Shown one piece after another: positions 50,029 to 61,609 of a DNA stretch of 64,000 nucleotides. This DNA comes from Dryomyza anilis (taxonomy: Eukaryota; Arthropoda; Insecta; Diptera; Dryomyzidae): assembly GCA_951804985.1 (NCBI GenBank), contig OX638132.1, positions 14,241,529-14,305,528 of the forward strand. Reading direction: 5' to 3'. The notes under the pieces are model-generated. The model worked only from the letters and a program-made list of their open reading frames with translations, made no database searches and was not told where the DNA came from. Position numbers and translations under genes: made by a program. Each line of letters starts with the position of its first letter. The stretch's first letter is position 1.

Positions 50029-52325
50029 ATGTGCGGCACTAATGCAGCGTTAACGAAAGGAACGCGGGCGCTCATCCTTGTCGGCGGCTACGGTACACGA
50101 CTGCGTCCGCTGACGCTCAGCACGCCAAAGCCGTTGGTGGAGTTTGCAAACAAACCGATTTTACTGCATCAGCTGGAGGCACTCGTCAGCGCCGGCTGCA
50201 CGCAGGTGAGTGTGCACAGAATTGCTACGTAACAACAAAAAATGAATTATAATCCAACTTGAAAGATCATAAAATCATTTTTGGGTTGTTCCCGAACCTG
50301 CACAAATTGTATATATCATTTCAGCCTTAACTAAATTTTCAATTTTTTCAATATCTTTTATATTCGATAGTTTCTCTCTATATGATTTTACCCTCTATCT
50401 CAAACTATGTTCTCTATCGTGTAAAAACTCTTTTATAAAACGAAACAAATAAATTATAAAAATGTTTAGTAGTTTCTTTTCGAATATAAAATTTTGTGTT
50501 GAATTAATTTTCTTTCTTCTTTAGAAAATGTTTTAATATGGGGTACCAATCTTTGTATATATTCATCATTTTTGTATATGAATTTTCACATGATTATAAT
50601 ATTTCAAAGGGGATTGTATATGATGATTCACTAATTTACGCATCACATTTAGTAGCAATGAACCAATGTTTACTACATCTGTCATGTAGCCATTATTTAT
50701 AAAAATTGGAACATTTAAATTAATTTTTCAAAATCAGATGCAATTTGTTTGTGTAATAACTCTGAAAAGTGTTAATGTACTGTAATTCCAAAATAAATAA
50801 TATGGTGATTGAATGCTGATATTTTTAATTGAAGTAGAAACATAAAGTAGTATAAAATATGTTGGCGTTACATTATACACATTATTTAAGTTTAATGTTA
50901 AATAAATTTGACAAAATTAAAGTACTTTTGTAATTTAAAATTGCTGATTTTTTTGTTCTATATTCCCTGGAATAATCTTTCCAATACAATAATTCCTCGA
51001 ATAAAATTCCATCCACTAGTCAATTATTCTCCGATGTAATACTTCCTCGAGACAATTCTTCCACATATCAGTTTTTACGAGACAATTATTCCCGTACTAT
51101 TGCCGCCGGACCCGGATAATTATTCGCCGTTAGAATTCTTTCCCCGTTAGAATTTTTCCACGAGACAATATTCCCTGAACCAATTCTTCACGGAAAGAAG
51201 AATTTTTTATGCCTTTCACATCATATAATTCATGCTTTTTCCCTATTCACAGGTCATACTTGCCGTCTCCTATCGTGCCGAGCAAATGGAGAAAGAACTC
51301 AAACAGGAGGCCGACAAACTAGGCGTCGATCTAATCTTCTCGCACGAGACCGAACCACTGGGCACTGCGGGTCCGCTGGCGTTAGCCAAACCCATACTCA
51401 GTGCGAGCACTGACCCGTTTTTCGTGCTCAACTCTGATGTTATCTGTGATTTTCCTTTTAAGCAACTAGAACAATTTCATCGTAGTCACGGCACCGAAGG
51501 CACTATTGTTGTGACCAAAGTCGAGGAGCCGTCCAAGTATGGCGTTGTGCTGTACGACGAACAAGGCTGCATTACAAACTTCATCGAGAAGCCACAGGAG
51601 TTTGTAAGCAATAAAATCAATGCTGGCATTTATATTTTCAATCCAAGCGTGCTGGATCGCATCGAGGTGAAGCCCACATCCATCGAGAAGGAAATCTTTC
51701 CGGTGATGGCCAACGAGAAGCAGCTGTACGCGATGGAGCTTCCTGGTTTCTGGATGGATATCGGGCAACCCAAAGACTTTTTAACAGGTGCGTCGATGAG
51801 TCATAGCAGTCATTGCTTAATACGCTTATCTCTCACAAATGCTGATAAAGCGGCGTCGTTGTTGCGCTCATTAATTAATGTTTTTCAACTTTATCAATTT
51901 CCCACTTCACACACACACTTTTAGGTATGTGTCTTTATCTGACTTCGCTGCGTCAGAAACAATCGTCCAAACTTTATGCCGGCGCTGGTGTCGTTGGCAA
52001 TGTCATTGTCGATCCCACGGCAAAAATTGGCGTCGGCTGTCGCATCGGTCCAAATGTTACCATCGGTCCGGACGTTGTCATCGAGGATGGCGTTTGCATC
52101 AAACGCTCCACCATACTGAAAGGTGCCATTGTGCGTTCACACTCGTGGCTGGACTCTTGCATTGTGGGTTGGCGTTCGATAGTCGGCCGCTGGGTGCGTC
52201 TAGAGGGCATTACGGTGTTGGGCGAGGATGTGATTGTCAAGGATGAGATCTACATTAACGGCGGACAGGTGTTGCCGCATAAAAGCATAGCTGCCAGTGT
52301 GCCGGAGCCACAGATTATCATGTAA
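50029..52325 (+). CDS. Gmppb: Gmppb, mannose-1-phosphate guanylyltransferase beta (GDP-mannose pyrophosphorylase)
   Basis: Three exons: 50029-50205, 51253-51787 and 51925-52325; 370 residues, close to the usual 360-370. The enzyme makes GDP-mannose from mannose-1-phosphate and GTP in the cytosol, feeding N-glycosylation, O-mannosylation and GPI anchors (family knowledge). Residues 18-35 carry the nucleotidyltransferase signature [27 protein letters not shown] and the NSDVICD metal/sugar-site motif follow, then [15 protein letters not shown] and [14 protein letters not shown]. The third exon encodes the left-handed beta-helix hexapeptide repeats ([20 protein letters not shown]) and the conserved C-terminus PEPQIIM. 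Splice sites are GT-AG; intron 1 splits after codon 59 and intron 2 after one base of the Gly codon of FLTG. The start at [16 protein letters not shown] fits fly orthologues, a few residues longer than the vertebrate start. Confidence 0.97.
50206..51252 (+). repeat. Gmppb intron 1, with degenerate short repeats at its 3' end
   Basis: The first 700 bases are unremarkable AT-rich sequence. From about 50960 to 51200, variants of GAGACAATTATTCC / AATTCTTCCNCG recur about ten times. The intron ends in the acceptor CCTATTCACAG. Confidence 0.55.
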
Positions 52326-53149
52326 AACGCGCAACAAAGTAGTGTGTGATACTAAAATACATTTTTATATTATTTATACTGCAATAATAAGTAATATTTA
52401 TAAATAATTTACACACTCACATAACACTTGATGTGTCGCAATATGCTTTCTACAAATACATTAAGCTCTACATATATTTTAAGCTCCATTTAAATGTATA
52501 ATGCTTGTGAACTTACATTTCCATGAAGCTTTGTCGCAAAGTTGAACAATCGTACCGAACGTATTTTCTTTACTATATCATCGTCGTTGTAGCAGTTTAA
52601 CTAACAATAATGCAAAATTAACTTTAGAAAATATATTTTCTAAGTTTATGACTAAATATTGTATTTGAGATATTTTAAAATAGAACAAATTATCATTGAA
52701 TTCATCGCACGTTTAGAAATATTCAAAATTATTACGTTTTAAAAATATTGAACACTTTGATTAAAAATCGTTTAAAATGTAACTGGTGAGTTTTACTACT
52801 ATACCGACGATACCATATGCTTTTAATGTTTAAGTATATTTACCGAATACTGTACATTTGTGTATTTTTTTATGCCGCGCATATATATTTTTTTTTAATT
52901 TTTTACAAAATTCTTTAAGTGCTTTTGTTAAAATAAAATTCTTTTAAGTCTACATTTAGCTAGTTTTAACAATTTTTATTATATTGTATATATACAAATG
53001 CAATATATAAACTCAGATGTCATCCAAATAAATTTTAAAATGATACACATAAAAAATGTCTTTGGTCTATATAAAAAAATATATATATTTTAAACAATCT
53101 GTTACTATTTCTATAATTGATCGTGGTCTTTATTAAACTGTGGTAAATT

Positions 53150-53420
53150 TTGATTGCGCACGTATAATGCTTCCTCGGAAAATTCTTCACCGAGACGTGC
53201 TGAAAAACAAATTCTAAGTAGAAGCTATTCTTTACTGTAAATTCTTAACCAGAGACTTTTCCCAAGTGAAATTTCTTTCTTCACAGTTCCTTTATTTCAA
53301 CTCATTTACGGACAATTTTTTCCATATCCTTTTCGTATTCCACAATTTATATTTAATAATTCTTCTCAGGCAATTCGTCCCGAACAGTTCTGAATAAACT
53401 AGGACATGCTCGCACACAAT
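53150..53420. repeat. Degenerate AATTCTTCC-type repeat downstream of Gmppb
   Basis: CCTCGGAAAATTCTTCACCG, AATTCTTAACCAGAGAC, GGACAATTTTTTCC and AATTCTTCTCAGGCAATTC recall the repeat in Gmppb intron 1. The preceding 52330-53150 is AT-rich 3' flank with a possible AATAAA near 52935. Confidence 0.45.
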
Positions 53421-53727
53421 TAAGGCTGTGAGTGTTATATTTGTACTCAAATGGCGGGATTTACAGTTTTTATGCCAAAGATTTGCCTTTGTCTGCCGAG
53501 AGGTAGCGTCGTAAAGAACAGACAATTTTTTTGTGATTCGAACCATAATTAAATAACAAGGTAGTAGTATCCCAGAGCTTCTCTCACAAAATTTTCTTAT
53601 CCCATACAACATTTTGACATAAGCACGGGACGTTTGACAGTATCATCAGGCGTTTGAGAGAAGCACGGGACGCCTAAGAAGAACAAGAACTCTAATAATT
53701 CTACCTTGAATAATTGTATCATGATTC

Positions 53728-54305
53728 GAACTACACCTTTTCTAATTGAAATTGAGAATTTTGCATTTGAAATTGGTAAAATTCTAAATGAAATGAAGAT
53801 TTTTCATTTGAAATTGGTAAAACTCCAAATGATATTGATATTTTCCATTTAAAATTGAGAAAATTCCAAATGAAATTGAGATTTTCCATTTTAAATTGAG
53901 AAAATTCCAAATGAAATTGAGATATTTCATTTGAAATTGGTAAAACTCCAAATGAAATTGACATTTTTCATATGAAATTGAGAAAATTCCAAATTAAATT
54001 GAGATTTTCCATTTGAAATTGAGAATATTTCAATTGAAATTGAGATTTTCCATTTGAAATTGGAAAATTTCAAATGAAATTGAGATATATCATTTGAAAT
54101 TGAAAAATTACAAATGAAATTGAGATTTTCCATTTGATATTTAGAAAATTCCAAATGAAATTAACATGTTTCATATGAAATTGACAAAATTCCAAATGAA
54201 ATTGAGATTTTCCATTTGAAATTGAGAATATTTCTATTGAAATTGAGATTTTCCATTTGATATTGAGAAAATTCCAAATGAAATTGAGATTTTCCATTTA
54301 ATATT
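53728..54305. repeat. Minisatellite of about 38-40-bp units
   Basis: Some fourteen units alternate AAATTCCAAATGAAATTGAG and ATTTTCCATTTGAAATTGAG. The open frames through them simply repeat a short peptide and are not genes. Confidence 0.85.
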
Positions 54306-54311
54306 GAGTAC

Positions 54312-55191
54312 ATTACTCCAGAACCGAACAGGGATCTGGTGCTGGAGTGTTTGTGGAACCGGATGACCGCAGACTTCACTTCGCCTTAGGCGACAATGCC
54401 TCGGAATTTCAAGCCGAAGTTTATGCTATACTTATGGCTATGGACTACATTGCGGATAATAGATGGCAGAACAGAGCTATATCAGTTTGCAGCGATAGTC
54501 AGGCTGCTCTTATGGCTTTGAACAACCCGGTCATCACATCCAAAATTGTACGTCAATGCAGATCACGTCTCAATTGTGTTGGTAAATACAATACACTGAA
54601 ATTGATTTGGGTGCCGGGCCATAAAGGAGTTTCGGGCAATGAAACATCTGACGAACTAGCACGTGCTGGATCTGAGGATAAACCATTTGGACCAGAACCT
54701 GTGCTTAGACTACCTGTATCTGCGGGAAAATTCGTCATCAGCTCTTGGGTCGCCTCCGCACACAACAGCAGATGGCTGAATGAGACGAAATGCAGATTCT
54801 CCAAGCTCATGACACCGACGATAACCAAAAAATCGGCCTCGTCTCTACTTTCATTAAGTAGAAAGGAGTGCAGAAAACTGAATGGACTTTTAACGGGACA
54901 CAACGCATGTGAAAAACACATGAAAGCGCCTTATGTTCTGCCTGCTACGAAGAAACTGGCACCACAGAGCACTATCTCTGTGACTGTCCAGCATTTTCTA
55001 GAATTAGAAGGCAGATCTTTGGCACAGAAGTGATGAGAGACGATCAGCTTCACTCTTTATCACACAATAACCTTCTTAGATTAAATAATGAATCTAAGAA
55101 GTATCATTAAAAACCAGGGAACTGGGTCACAGCACAATGGATATAACTCTGTCTGAGTGCTGTGGCTCTATTTTTATCCCACAAAAAAAAA
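54312..55191 (+). pseudogene. 5'-truncated non-LTR retrotransposon: RNase H domain and C-terminal Cys/His motif
   Basis: The frame opens inside an RNase H domain (SRTEQGSGAGVFVEP, NASEFQAEVYAILMAMDYI, VCSDSQAALMALNNP, LIWVPGHKGVSGNETSDELA). The first catalytic Asp is lost at the truncation point; the Glu and the two later Asp are kept. Near 54920 the frame shifts, and the zinc-knuckle-like end (CSACYEETGTTEHYLCDC) is read in another frame up to a TAA at about 55110. The 3' end has a short A-run at 55182-55190. This is a typical dead jockey/R1-like copy made by incomplete target-primed reverse transcription. Confidence 0.88.
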
Positions 55192-55517
55192 TAGTACATT
55201 CCAAATGAAAAACCTTGTACTATTTGAATACTTAGTTAGATTTTACTTTATCCACAATTGATGAAATTTTTCGCATTTAGTCTACAATACATTTACCTTT
55301 AATGGTATTAATTTTATAGTACAATTATATAGTACATTAATAGTTTCTTCACATTAATTGAAATGTTTTCCAATGAATTTAATAGTTTAATAGTTTTTTT
55401 TTAATACTCTGTACTATTAATTTAATACTATTGAATATTTCATAATGAATATGAACTTTTAAATTTATCGTTGCACTGAAATGTAATTATTGTATTTCTG
55501 TCAGTTCATTCCAATAA
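55192..55517. other. Intergenic gap between the retrotransposon and BBS5
   Basis: AT-rich sequence with TAGTACATTAAT-type words (AATTTAATAGTTTAATAG) and no gene. Confidence 0.5.
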
Positions 55518-55531
55518 GGTGCCTTAGCAAC
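55518..55531. promoter_or_regulatory. X-box-like RFX site upstream of BBS5
   Basis: GGTGCCTTAGCAAC resembles the X-box (two GTTGCC/GGCAAC half-sites around a 2-bp spacer), each half with one departure from consensus. It lies 96 bp upstream of the BBS5 ATG, the position favoured for Rfx-dependent ciliary genes in flies and worms. Confidence 0.6.
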
Positions 55532-55626
55532 CATTTGAAAAATTGCAATCCCCTTTAAAAGCCACAACAAAACAAAATAACAATTAGACTTTTAAACATA
55601 TCACACAGCGTAAAAGCAAATAAAAT

Positions 55627-56974
55627 ATGAATACAAAATCGGACAAAGACTTTTGGCAGGACAAGGAAATACGTTTCGATATACCTAATTTGTAAGCCAA
55701 CCTTTTAACAATATACAAAATAATAAAGTCTTTATTTTATTTGCTATATAGACAACATAAATTACGCAACGGCGAAAAGATTTTACACACAGTGCAGCAC
55801 ATCGAGGACACCAAAGGTAATCCTGGTGATTCAGGACGCTTGTTGGCCAGCAACTTGCGACTCATCTGGTATTCGCTGGTGCACAAAAAGTACAATTTAT
55901 GTATGTGGGAGTCACTGGAGATAGATTGAGAGTATTTTATGAATATTTATTAAATTTTTAGCTATTGGTTATGGACGCATCGCCAACATTAGTGGACGTA
56001 CATCGTTTTCCAAAATACGCGGTACCACACAGGCACTCTATATCTTGGCTCTGGGTAATAATACCCGATTTGAGTTTCTTTTCAGTGATGTTTCAGGCGA
56101 TACTGCGCGCAGACAAGCACCAATTTATCAAAGCATCTTTGAAATATATCAGTGAGTGTGAAATGTTTGAGTGTGACGTTTAAAGTCGCTCTATAACTTA
56201 ATTATTTTCCAGATTATTCCAACGTACTTATTTATATCGCGAACTAAAATTGCGCGGTTCCATCGTACAGGCCGGGCAGCTGGTCATAATGCCACAGGAG
56301 CTGATCTACAGCACCGTGCACGGCGTCTTAAATCTATCTAGCGATCAGGGCAACATGGGCGCTTTTGTGGTCACAAATATACGACTGGTGTGGTTTGCCG
56401 ATGCCAATGAATCGTTCAACATAAGTCTACCGTATCTGCAAATTGAAAGCGTAAGTTGAAGAAACATAAAATTAATTCCAGACGCTAATTTACTGCATCA
56501 TATAAATTCCAAAAGATACGCATACGTGAGTCTAAATATGGACCGGCGTTGGTGGTGCACACAACAGAAACGGGTGGTGGTTATGTCTTAGGTTTCCGCA
56601 TCGATCCGCCAGAACGTTTAAATGAGCTATTCGCGGAACTCAATTCACTGCATGCCGTCAATATGGAGAACCCAAATTTTGGTATCCATTATGAGCAGTC
56701 CAGTTTGGCACATACGGCGCAACAACAACAAAATAACGAATTTAAACTGGAAGATTTTGACGAGATCGACGAACGGCAAGAACGTGAAATTAATACTAAA
56801 CTCAATGCTTACATGGCGGTCGGCAGTGTATTGGCCGGCGGTGAGACATCAGCACCACCACGCGAGCCAGTCTATTGCAAGGAGTTGGGTTTCGCCATGG
56901 AGCGCATACGCGACGGTTACAAACTGCAGGATTTGTGGGATGTGATGCCGACAAAAATGAGCGAAGCTGATTGA
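55627..56974 (+). CDS. BBS5: BBS5, BBSome subunit
   Basis: Five exons: 55627-55691, 55752-55900, 55962-56151, 56213-56450 and 56516-56974; 366 residues. The four introns are 60-65 nt, minimal fly introns, with GT-AG ends and matching phases. BBS5 is one of the eight BBSome proteins that move membrane proteins in and out of cilia; it carries two PH-like (DM16) domains that bind phosphoinositides (family knowledge). Seen here: first domain IEDTKGNPGDSGRLLASNLR and NTRFEFLFSDVSG; second domain VLNLSSDQGNMGAFVVTNIR, VWFADANESFNISLPYLQI and GGGYVLGFRIDPPERLNEL. The C-terminus has REPVYCKELGFAMERIRDGY and ends DLWDVMPTKMSEAD. A Gln/Asn-rich linker makes it slightly longer than the human protein (341 residues). 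The start ATG at 55627 has no competing upstream start in frame in this short leader. Confidence 0.96.
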
Positions 56975-56999
56975 ATGCAGAGTACGTAAGAATTGGTTA

Positions 57000-57700
57000 G
57001 ATTTGGAGAAGAGTATTCGAATTTTATTGTATTTTCAGTGCAAGATTAAACTCAGTTTAATTTTATTTAAACGTATAAAGAACCTAAATGAAATTTCACC
57101 GACAGTTAGGCAATTATTTATCAATATGACATTTTCAATATTTTTGTGTGAGAAAATCACACCTAATTTAAACTAAGTTTTATTTAAAAAAATTTACTAA
57201 AATGCTGGACATAAATTTGAAATATTTCGATATTTTATAAAGCAATTTAATAATGTTTGCTATCCGAAAAATGTTCATTCGAGTTCCATAATAGCAAATA
57301 TTACATTTATCTATGATTGTTTAGTTTAATCTGGTGGTTTTTAGAACTTCTCATAAAACTAGAGAATGAAACACATTTTACAACATTAATACTATGATAT
57401 TTATCCGATATTTTCCATTCTAGTTTCATAATTGCAAAACTTATTGATTTGTGATTGCAACTGATAAATCAGATGATTTTTAGAACTGATCATAACACTT
57501 AGAAATGGAAACTCATTGCATAATATAAATACCAAAAGATTTGTATACGAAGAATTCCATTCGAGTTTCATAATAGAAAATTCGAACAGCTTATAATAGT
57601 TTAATTGATCAGTGTTTACACGAAATCTTACATGTGAGTTTAATAATAGCAAAACTTTTTCAATTGACAATTGTTAAACTTCTCACATATCGTCAACTGA
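57000..57700. other. BBS5 3' flank, AT-rich
   Basis: Contains diverged repeats around TTCCATTCTAGTTTCATAATAG and AGAACTNNTCATAANACT (57280-57650). No gene is seen. Confidence 0.45.
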
Positions 57701-57708
57701 GAATTTGT

Positions 57709-57870
57709 TTGACTCAAACACCATTTTTTTGGTGAATGGAGTTAGGAATTGGATATATAAGACTTATATATTCTCTTTCTAATGCCGTTATCCGTTTATC
57801 TATATCTCTCGAGATATTCAGCATCGACTTTACTTTAAATCGCAAATTTGCTCCTATTTTAAGGCAAATG
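57709..57870. repeat. Dispersed repeat (CTCAAACGCCATTTTTGGGT type), copy 2
   Basis: Diverged copy of 44728-44885. Both contain GACTTATATA followed by CTCTTTCTAATGCCGTT. Confidence 0.65.
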
Positions 57871-58099
57871 CAAATCTTCTTTATCGTTTTTCTCGAAATC
57901 GACTTATTGGCGTTTGAGCAACATAAATTCTCAGGTGACGATATATGGTAGATGACTTTAAAACAATCTTTAGGACAAATGGATATGCAATAACGAATTA
58001 ATGTCAAATGATTGATATTACTCAAAATGTTACGTTTGTATCTCATAATTTAAAACTTTTTTTGACAGACGATTATTTAAATAAACTGTTTACACGTTT

Positions 58100-58780
58100 T
58101 GTTTATTTAACCATTACAACCCATGATGGATTTCTACCGCAAAATAGCAGATCGTTCCATCTCATACAGTTCATCGTTCCATCTGATTCTGTACTTATTT
58201 TCAACGCATATCGGACCATAGATTTTCCGAAGAATCTTTCTCTCGATGTTGGTAAGCATTCATGCATCAACGCCATAGAGGACTTGCATGATGTGAAATT
58301 TATATAGCGTAAGTTGTGTTCGTCCAGAGGGGACCTACTTCTCAATAGCCTACTGAGCTCAAAGTAACGCCTGTTGCCAAGAGTTATTCTTCGACTAATC
58401 TCAAGACTGACATTGTTATTTTTGTTGATGCTGGTACCTAGTAGACGAACTCCTTCACGACTTCGAAATTGTGGGTGTCAATAGTGACGTACTGTCCAAG
58501 ATGGCAGGACTCTTTGTTTGTTGTCACTAGGTACTTCGTCTTTCTCGTTCACCGTAAAACCCATTCACGTACTAAATTGGAGAATGCTGCACTGACTGCT
58601 CGCGTACACTGCTCAATGATGTCGATATCATCAGCATACCTGAGCAGTTGAAGATAGTACCAAATATTTTAGAGTTCGGCAGCTCTTACAATCTTCTCCA
58701 TTATCAGGTTGAAAAAATCACACCAGTGGGAGTTGCCTTGTCTGAAAGTTCGATCGGTATTAAACGTATCGGAAAGTATT
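58100..58780 (-). pseudogene. Decayed non-LTR reverse transcriptase
   Basis: Read on the minus strand, the segment shows FRQGNSHWCDFFNLIMEKIV, then the catalytic box RYADDIDII (about 58618-58645), then TKYLVTTN and FEVVKEFVYL across several frameshifts and stops. This is the palm and post-palm region of an insect non-LTR reverse transcriptase. Both ends are missing and it is far decayed. Confidence 0.8.
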
Positions 58781-58799
58781 AATTTTACGTTATTTGGGT

Positions 58800-60047
58800 T
58801 ATATTAAACCGTTTCAGTATCGATCCTTAGAGTTATTGCTATTTTTAACAAAAGTGTCTTTTATATAATTCACTGAGTTTTGTTTATTTATTTTAAATTT
58901 ATTCAATAATTATAGTTATAATCATAGTTTATGTAATTTTACTCAATACATATGCTAATAACTATGCAAATAGTATGAATTAAAGAAATAAATCTATAAT
59001 TTACGCCATCAGTGCTATGTTATGCCATTGCCAAGGTCATATAATGTAATAAAGTGTAGTGCACGTCATTTGCAAACATCTTATTTTATTTTTAGTTATA
59101 TTTATATTATTTGTAATTATTTAATATGCACTTTTCTGTTTTCTTTAATAGTTCTTATCACAACACACAGTTTTAACTTGCGAAATACATAATACAGAAT
59201 ATAAACGAAGACATACAAATGTTTTTTTTTTTTTTTTTTGGATGATTTATGTTCTTTCTAAATTTAATTCGTATTTCTTTCTATTTTTTCAAATGTAATT
59301 CTCTCAATTATTTTAAATGTATTTCTTGCTTATAGAAAGTAGGACGTCGCTCTTCTCTAACTGGGCGCAAAATCCAGCCAGTCAGTCATCTAATTTGTTG
59401 ACAAATCGGCAAACTTTTGCGCAGTACTATAGGAATGATGATAAATGTTTAAGAGTTTCGTTTACATATTATATATATTTTATGTATATTGTTAACCTTA
59501 AAATGTCTTAAAATTTGTAATTTTATAATACTTTTCATTGTTCAATTTAACAGAATTAAAAAAAAGAGATGAACATTAAATTAATAGTAGAATGTAATAT
59601 ACAATGAGTGTTTTTGTGTTGCCAAAGGCAGCAGCTTATTAAAATTATAGTAAATTCTTGAATTAAACATTAGGGTGATGTTTTCTGCTTTTACAACAAA
59701 ACTCTTGTTCTATGTAAAGAGTTTTTGATAAAGGCTTTAGTAATAATAATAACTTAAAATACTAATCTAAAATTGTTAAATATTATGAATATTAGCAAAT
59801 AGTTCAATATTTTTTTAAACTTTAAGAAATTAAATAAAAAAGAGATTTTCAAAACACTGTAGAACATAACAAGTAAAATTCATTAAAAATTCTGTAGCAT
59901 CGAAACAAATTAAAAACAATTTGATAAAATATATATACTATTCTAAATATTTTGTCCATTGTGAAAAAAAAATATATTTACTGAAATAAAATAATTTTTC
60001 ATAAATTGTTTTTTTTTTGGAGAAAAATTCATAATGAAAAATTCATA
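58800..60047. other. AT-rich intergenic DNA
   Basis: Poly-T and short A/T runs (for example 59221-59239). No gene or structured repeat was recognised. Confidence 0.45.
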
Positions 60048-60050
60048 TTA

Positions 60051-60348
60051 GAGCGAGTTTACACGATAGAGCAAATAGCTAAAGATAGAGCAAAAAACTC
60101 TTAGGGCACGATAGAGAAAATAGCTAGAAATAGAGCAAAAAATCTCATAGAGTGGTGTAAACACTACATAGAGCTCCTCGGTATGGAGCTCTACGTTAGA
60201 TTTTTTTCTCTATCTCTAGCTAATTTCTCTATCGTGTATTCAAGCCTATAAAGTTGTATAAACACTACATAGAGCTCCACGGTAGGAAGCTCTACGGTAG
60301 ATTTTTTTCTCTATCTGTGGCTAATTTCTTTAACGTGTATTCGAGCCC
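60051..60348. mobile_element. MITE with TTA target duplication and internal duplication, 298 bp
   Basis: The left end GAGCGAGTTTACACG pairs with the inverted right end (GGGCTCGAATACACG). TTA flanks both ends (60048-60050, 60349-60351). Inside, AACACTACATAGAGCTCC...GATTTTTTTCTCTATCT occurs twice in tandem, and AGATAGAGCAAAAAA occurs on the left as its inverse. A TWA duplication points to the PIF/Harbinger group. Confidence 0.85.
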
Positions 60349-60359
60349 TTAGGACTGAA

Positions 60360-61560
60360 TATCAAACTTGAATTTAAAAAAACCATTCCATAAATACAGT
60401 CAATTGCAAGCTAAAAAATTCCTTCAACGGGTTTAAAAAAATTGTTTTTTTTTTGTAAATTCTGGCTTTAATAAAAGCAACGTTTGTAATTCTAGCTGTA
60501 CAGCAGCTTTATTACAATGAGCAACGTTTGAGAAAGCAATTGAAGGATAAACTGCAATATGAAGAATAACCGCATAGAACAGAGAAAGAAACATCATCTG
60601 CTCCATGTTCGATTAAAATTTATGAAATTTAAAAAGTTTTTATCATGATACGAATATTTGTATTATGGTTTTTATATAAAAAATGACAGAAACAATTCGA
60701 CAAATTCATTTAAAAGTGAAACAGAAGTTATGTTTTGTTGACAAAGCAATTTGCCAATTTCGACGCCAAAAATGCAAAATTAGCTAATAAAACTTTGAAT
60801 AAAACGAAACCTTTACAAAGCGCAATATTTGCAGGGAGAAAACTTAAAAAACAACAATTTTCAGAGTGACAATGTTTTGCGAAATACTTTAGTTTTTGCA
60901 AAAGTTCATTCTCAATCAAATACTTAAATTCTTAAGACCTTTTACACTAAGCAAAAAGTAGAAAATATTAGATTTAATTAAATTTGTCAAAGATATATTT
61001 ATGAGTTGATTTTTTAAAATTCTGAAAATTCAAATTATCACAGTAAACTGCAGTACAAAAATTTCATAATATCCACATGTTCTAGTTGCTTTTTTTTAAT
61101 TGGACATTTATTACAAAAAATTCCAAACAGCTGCCGATTTGCACTTTCGGCGCATGCGCAGCAGCTGTTTACAAAAAATAAAATAATAAAAGCATTTTAC
61201 ATATAATTTGAGTGTGGGAGAGGTTCGTGTATAAAAACTTAAATATAAACATATGAGTAGTAAGTAGTAGTAAGCGAAGGCTGCTATGTCCTAAATTTTA
61301 GTATAGCTAAAACATACAATTAATTGGAATTTGCTAAACATACAAAACATATTCAGTTAAATGTATATTACGCTTTGCGACATCACTTTGCTTTTGTGCG
61401 AAGAAATAAAATCATAATACAAATAAAAATAAAAATAGAAATTAAAACAATACAAAAATAAAGTACAAAAAAATAAAATACATGTGATTAAAATCAGAAA
61501 TTGTTATCGCCAAAAGCGTATGCTGTGCAACTGCAAAAAGCGCATTCTTTTTGTTTGCCT
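60360..61560. other. AT-rich intergenic DNA
   Basis: Nothing convincing beyond short palindromes and A-runs. A G+C-richer patch at 61120-61160 (CGGCGCATGCGCAGCAGCTG) contains a CATGCG-type palindrome but no gene. Confidence 0.4.
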
Positions 61561-61609
61561 TCGTTTAACTGTCACTGGTGCCGCCGTTGTTGTTACTTCT
61601 TTCACATTG

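Noticed and set aside
53731..54379. Overlapping minus-strand frames repeating a short peptide (NFIWNF, ISISIEI)
   Set aside because: They arise from the minisatellite period and do not represent a repeat protein; there is no start context or conserved flanks.
61120..61165. G+C-rich palindrome CGGCGCATGCGCAGCAGCTG considered as an NRF-1-like promoter
   Set aside because: The GCGCATGCGC core does resemble an NRF-1/ewg site, but no gene start could be tied to it, so it is mentioned only as a patch in the intergenic entry.
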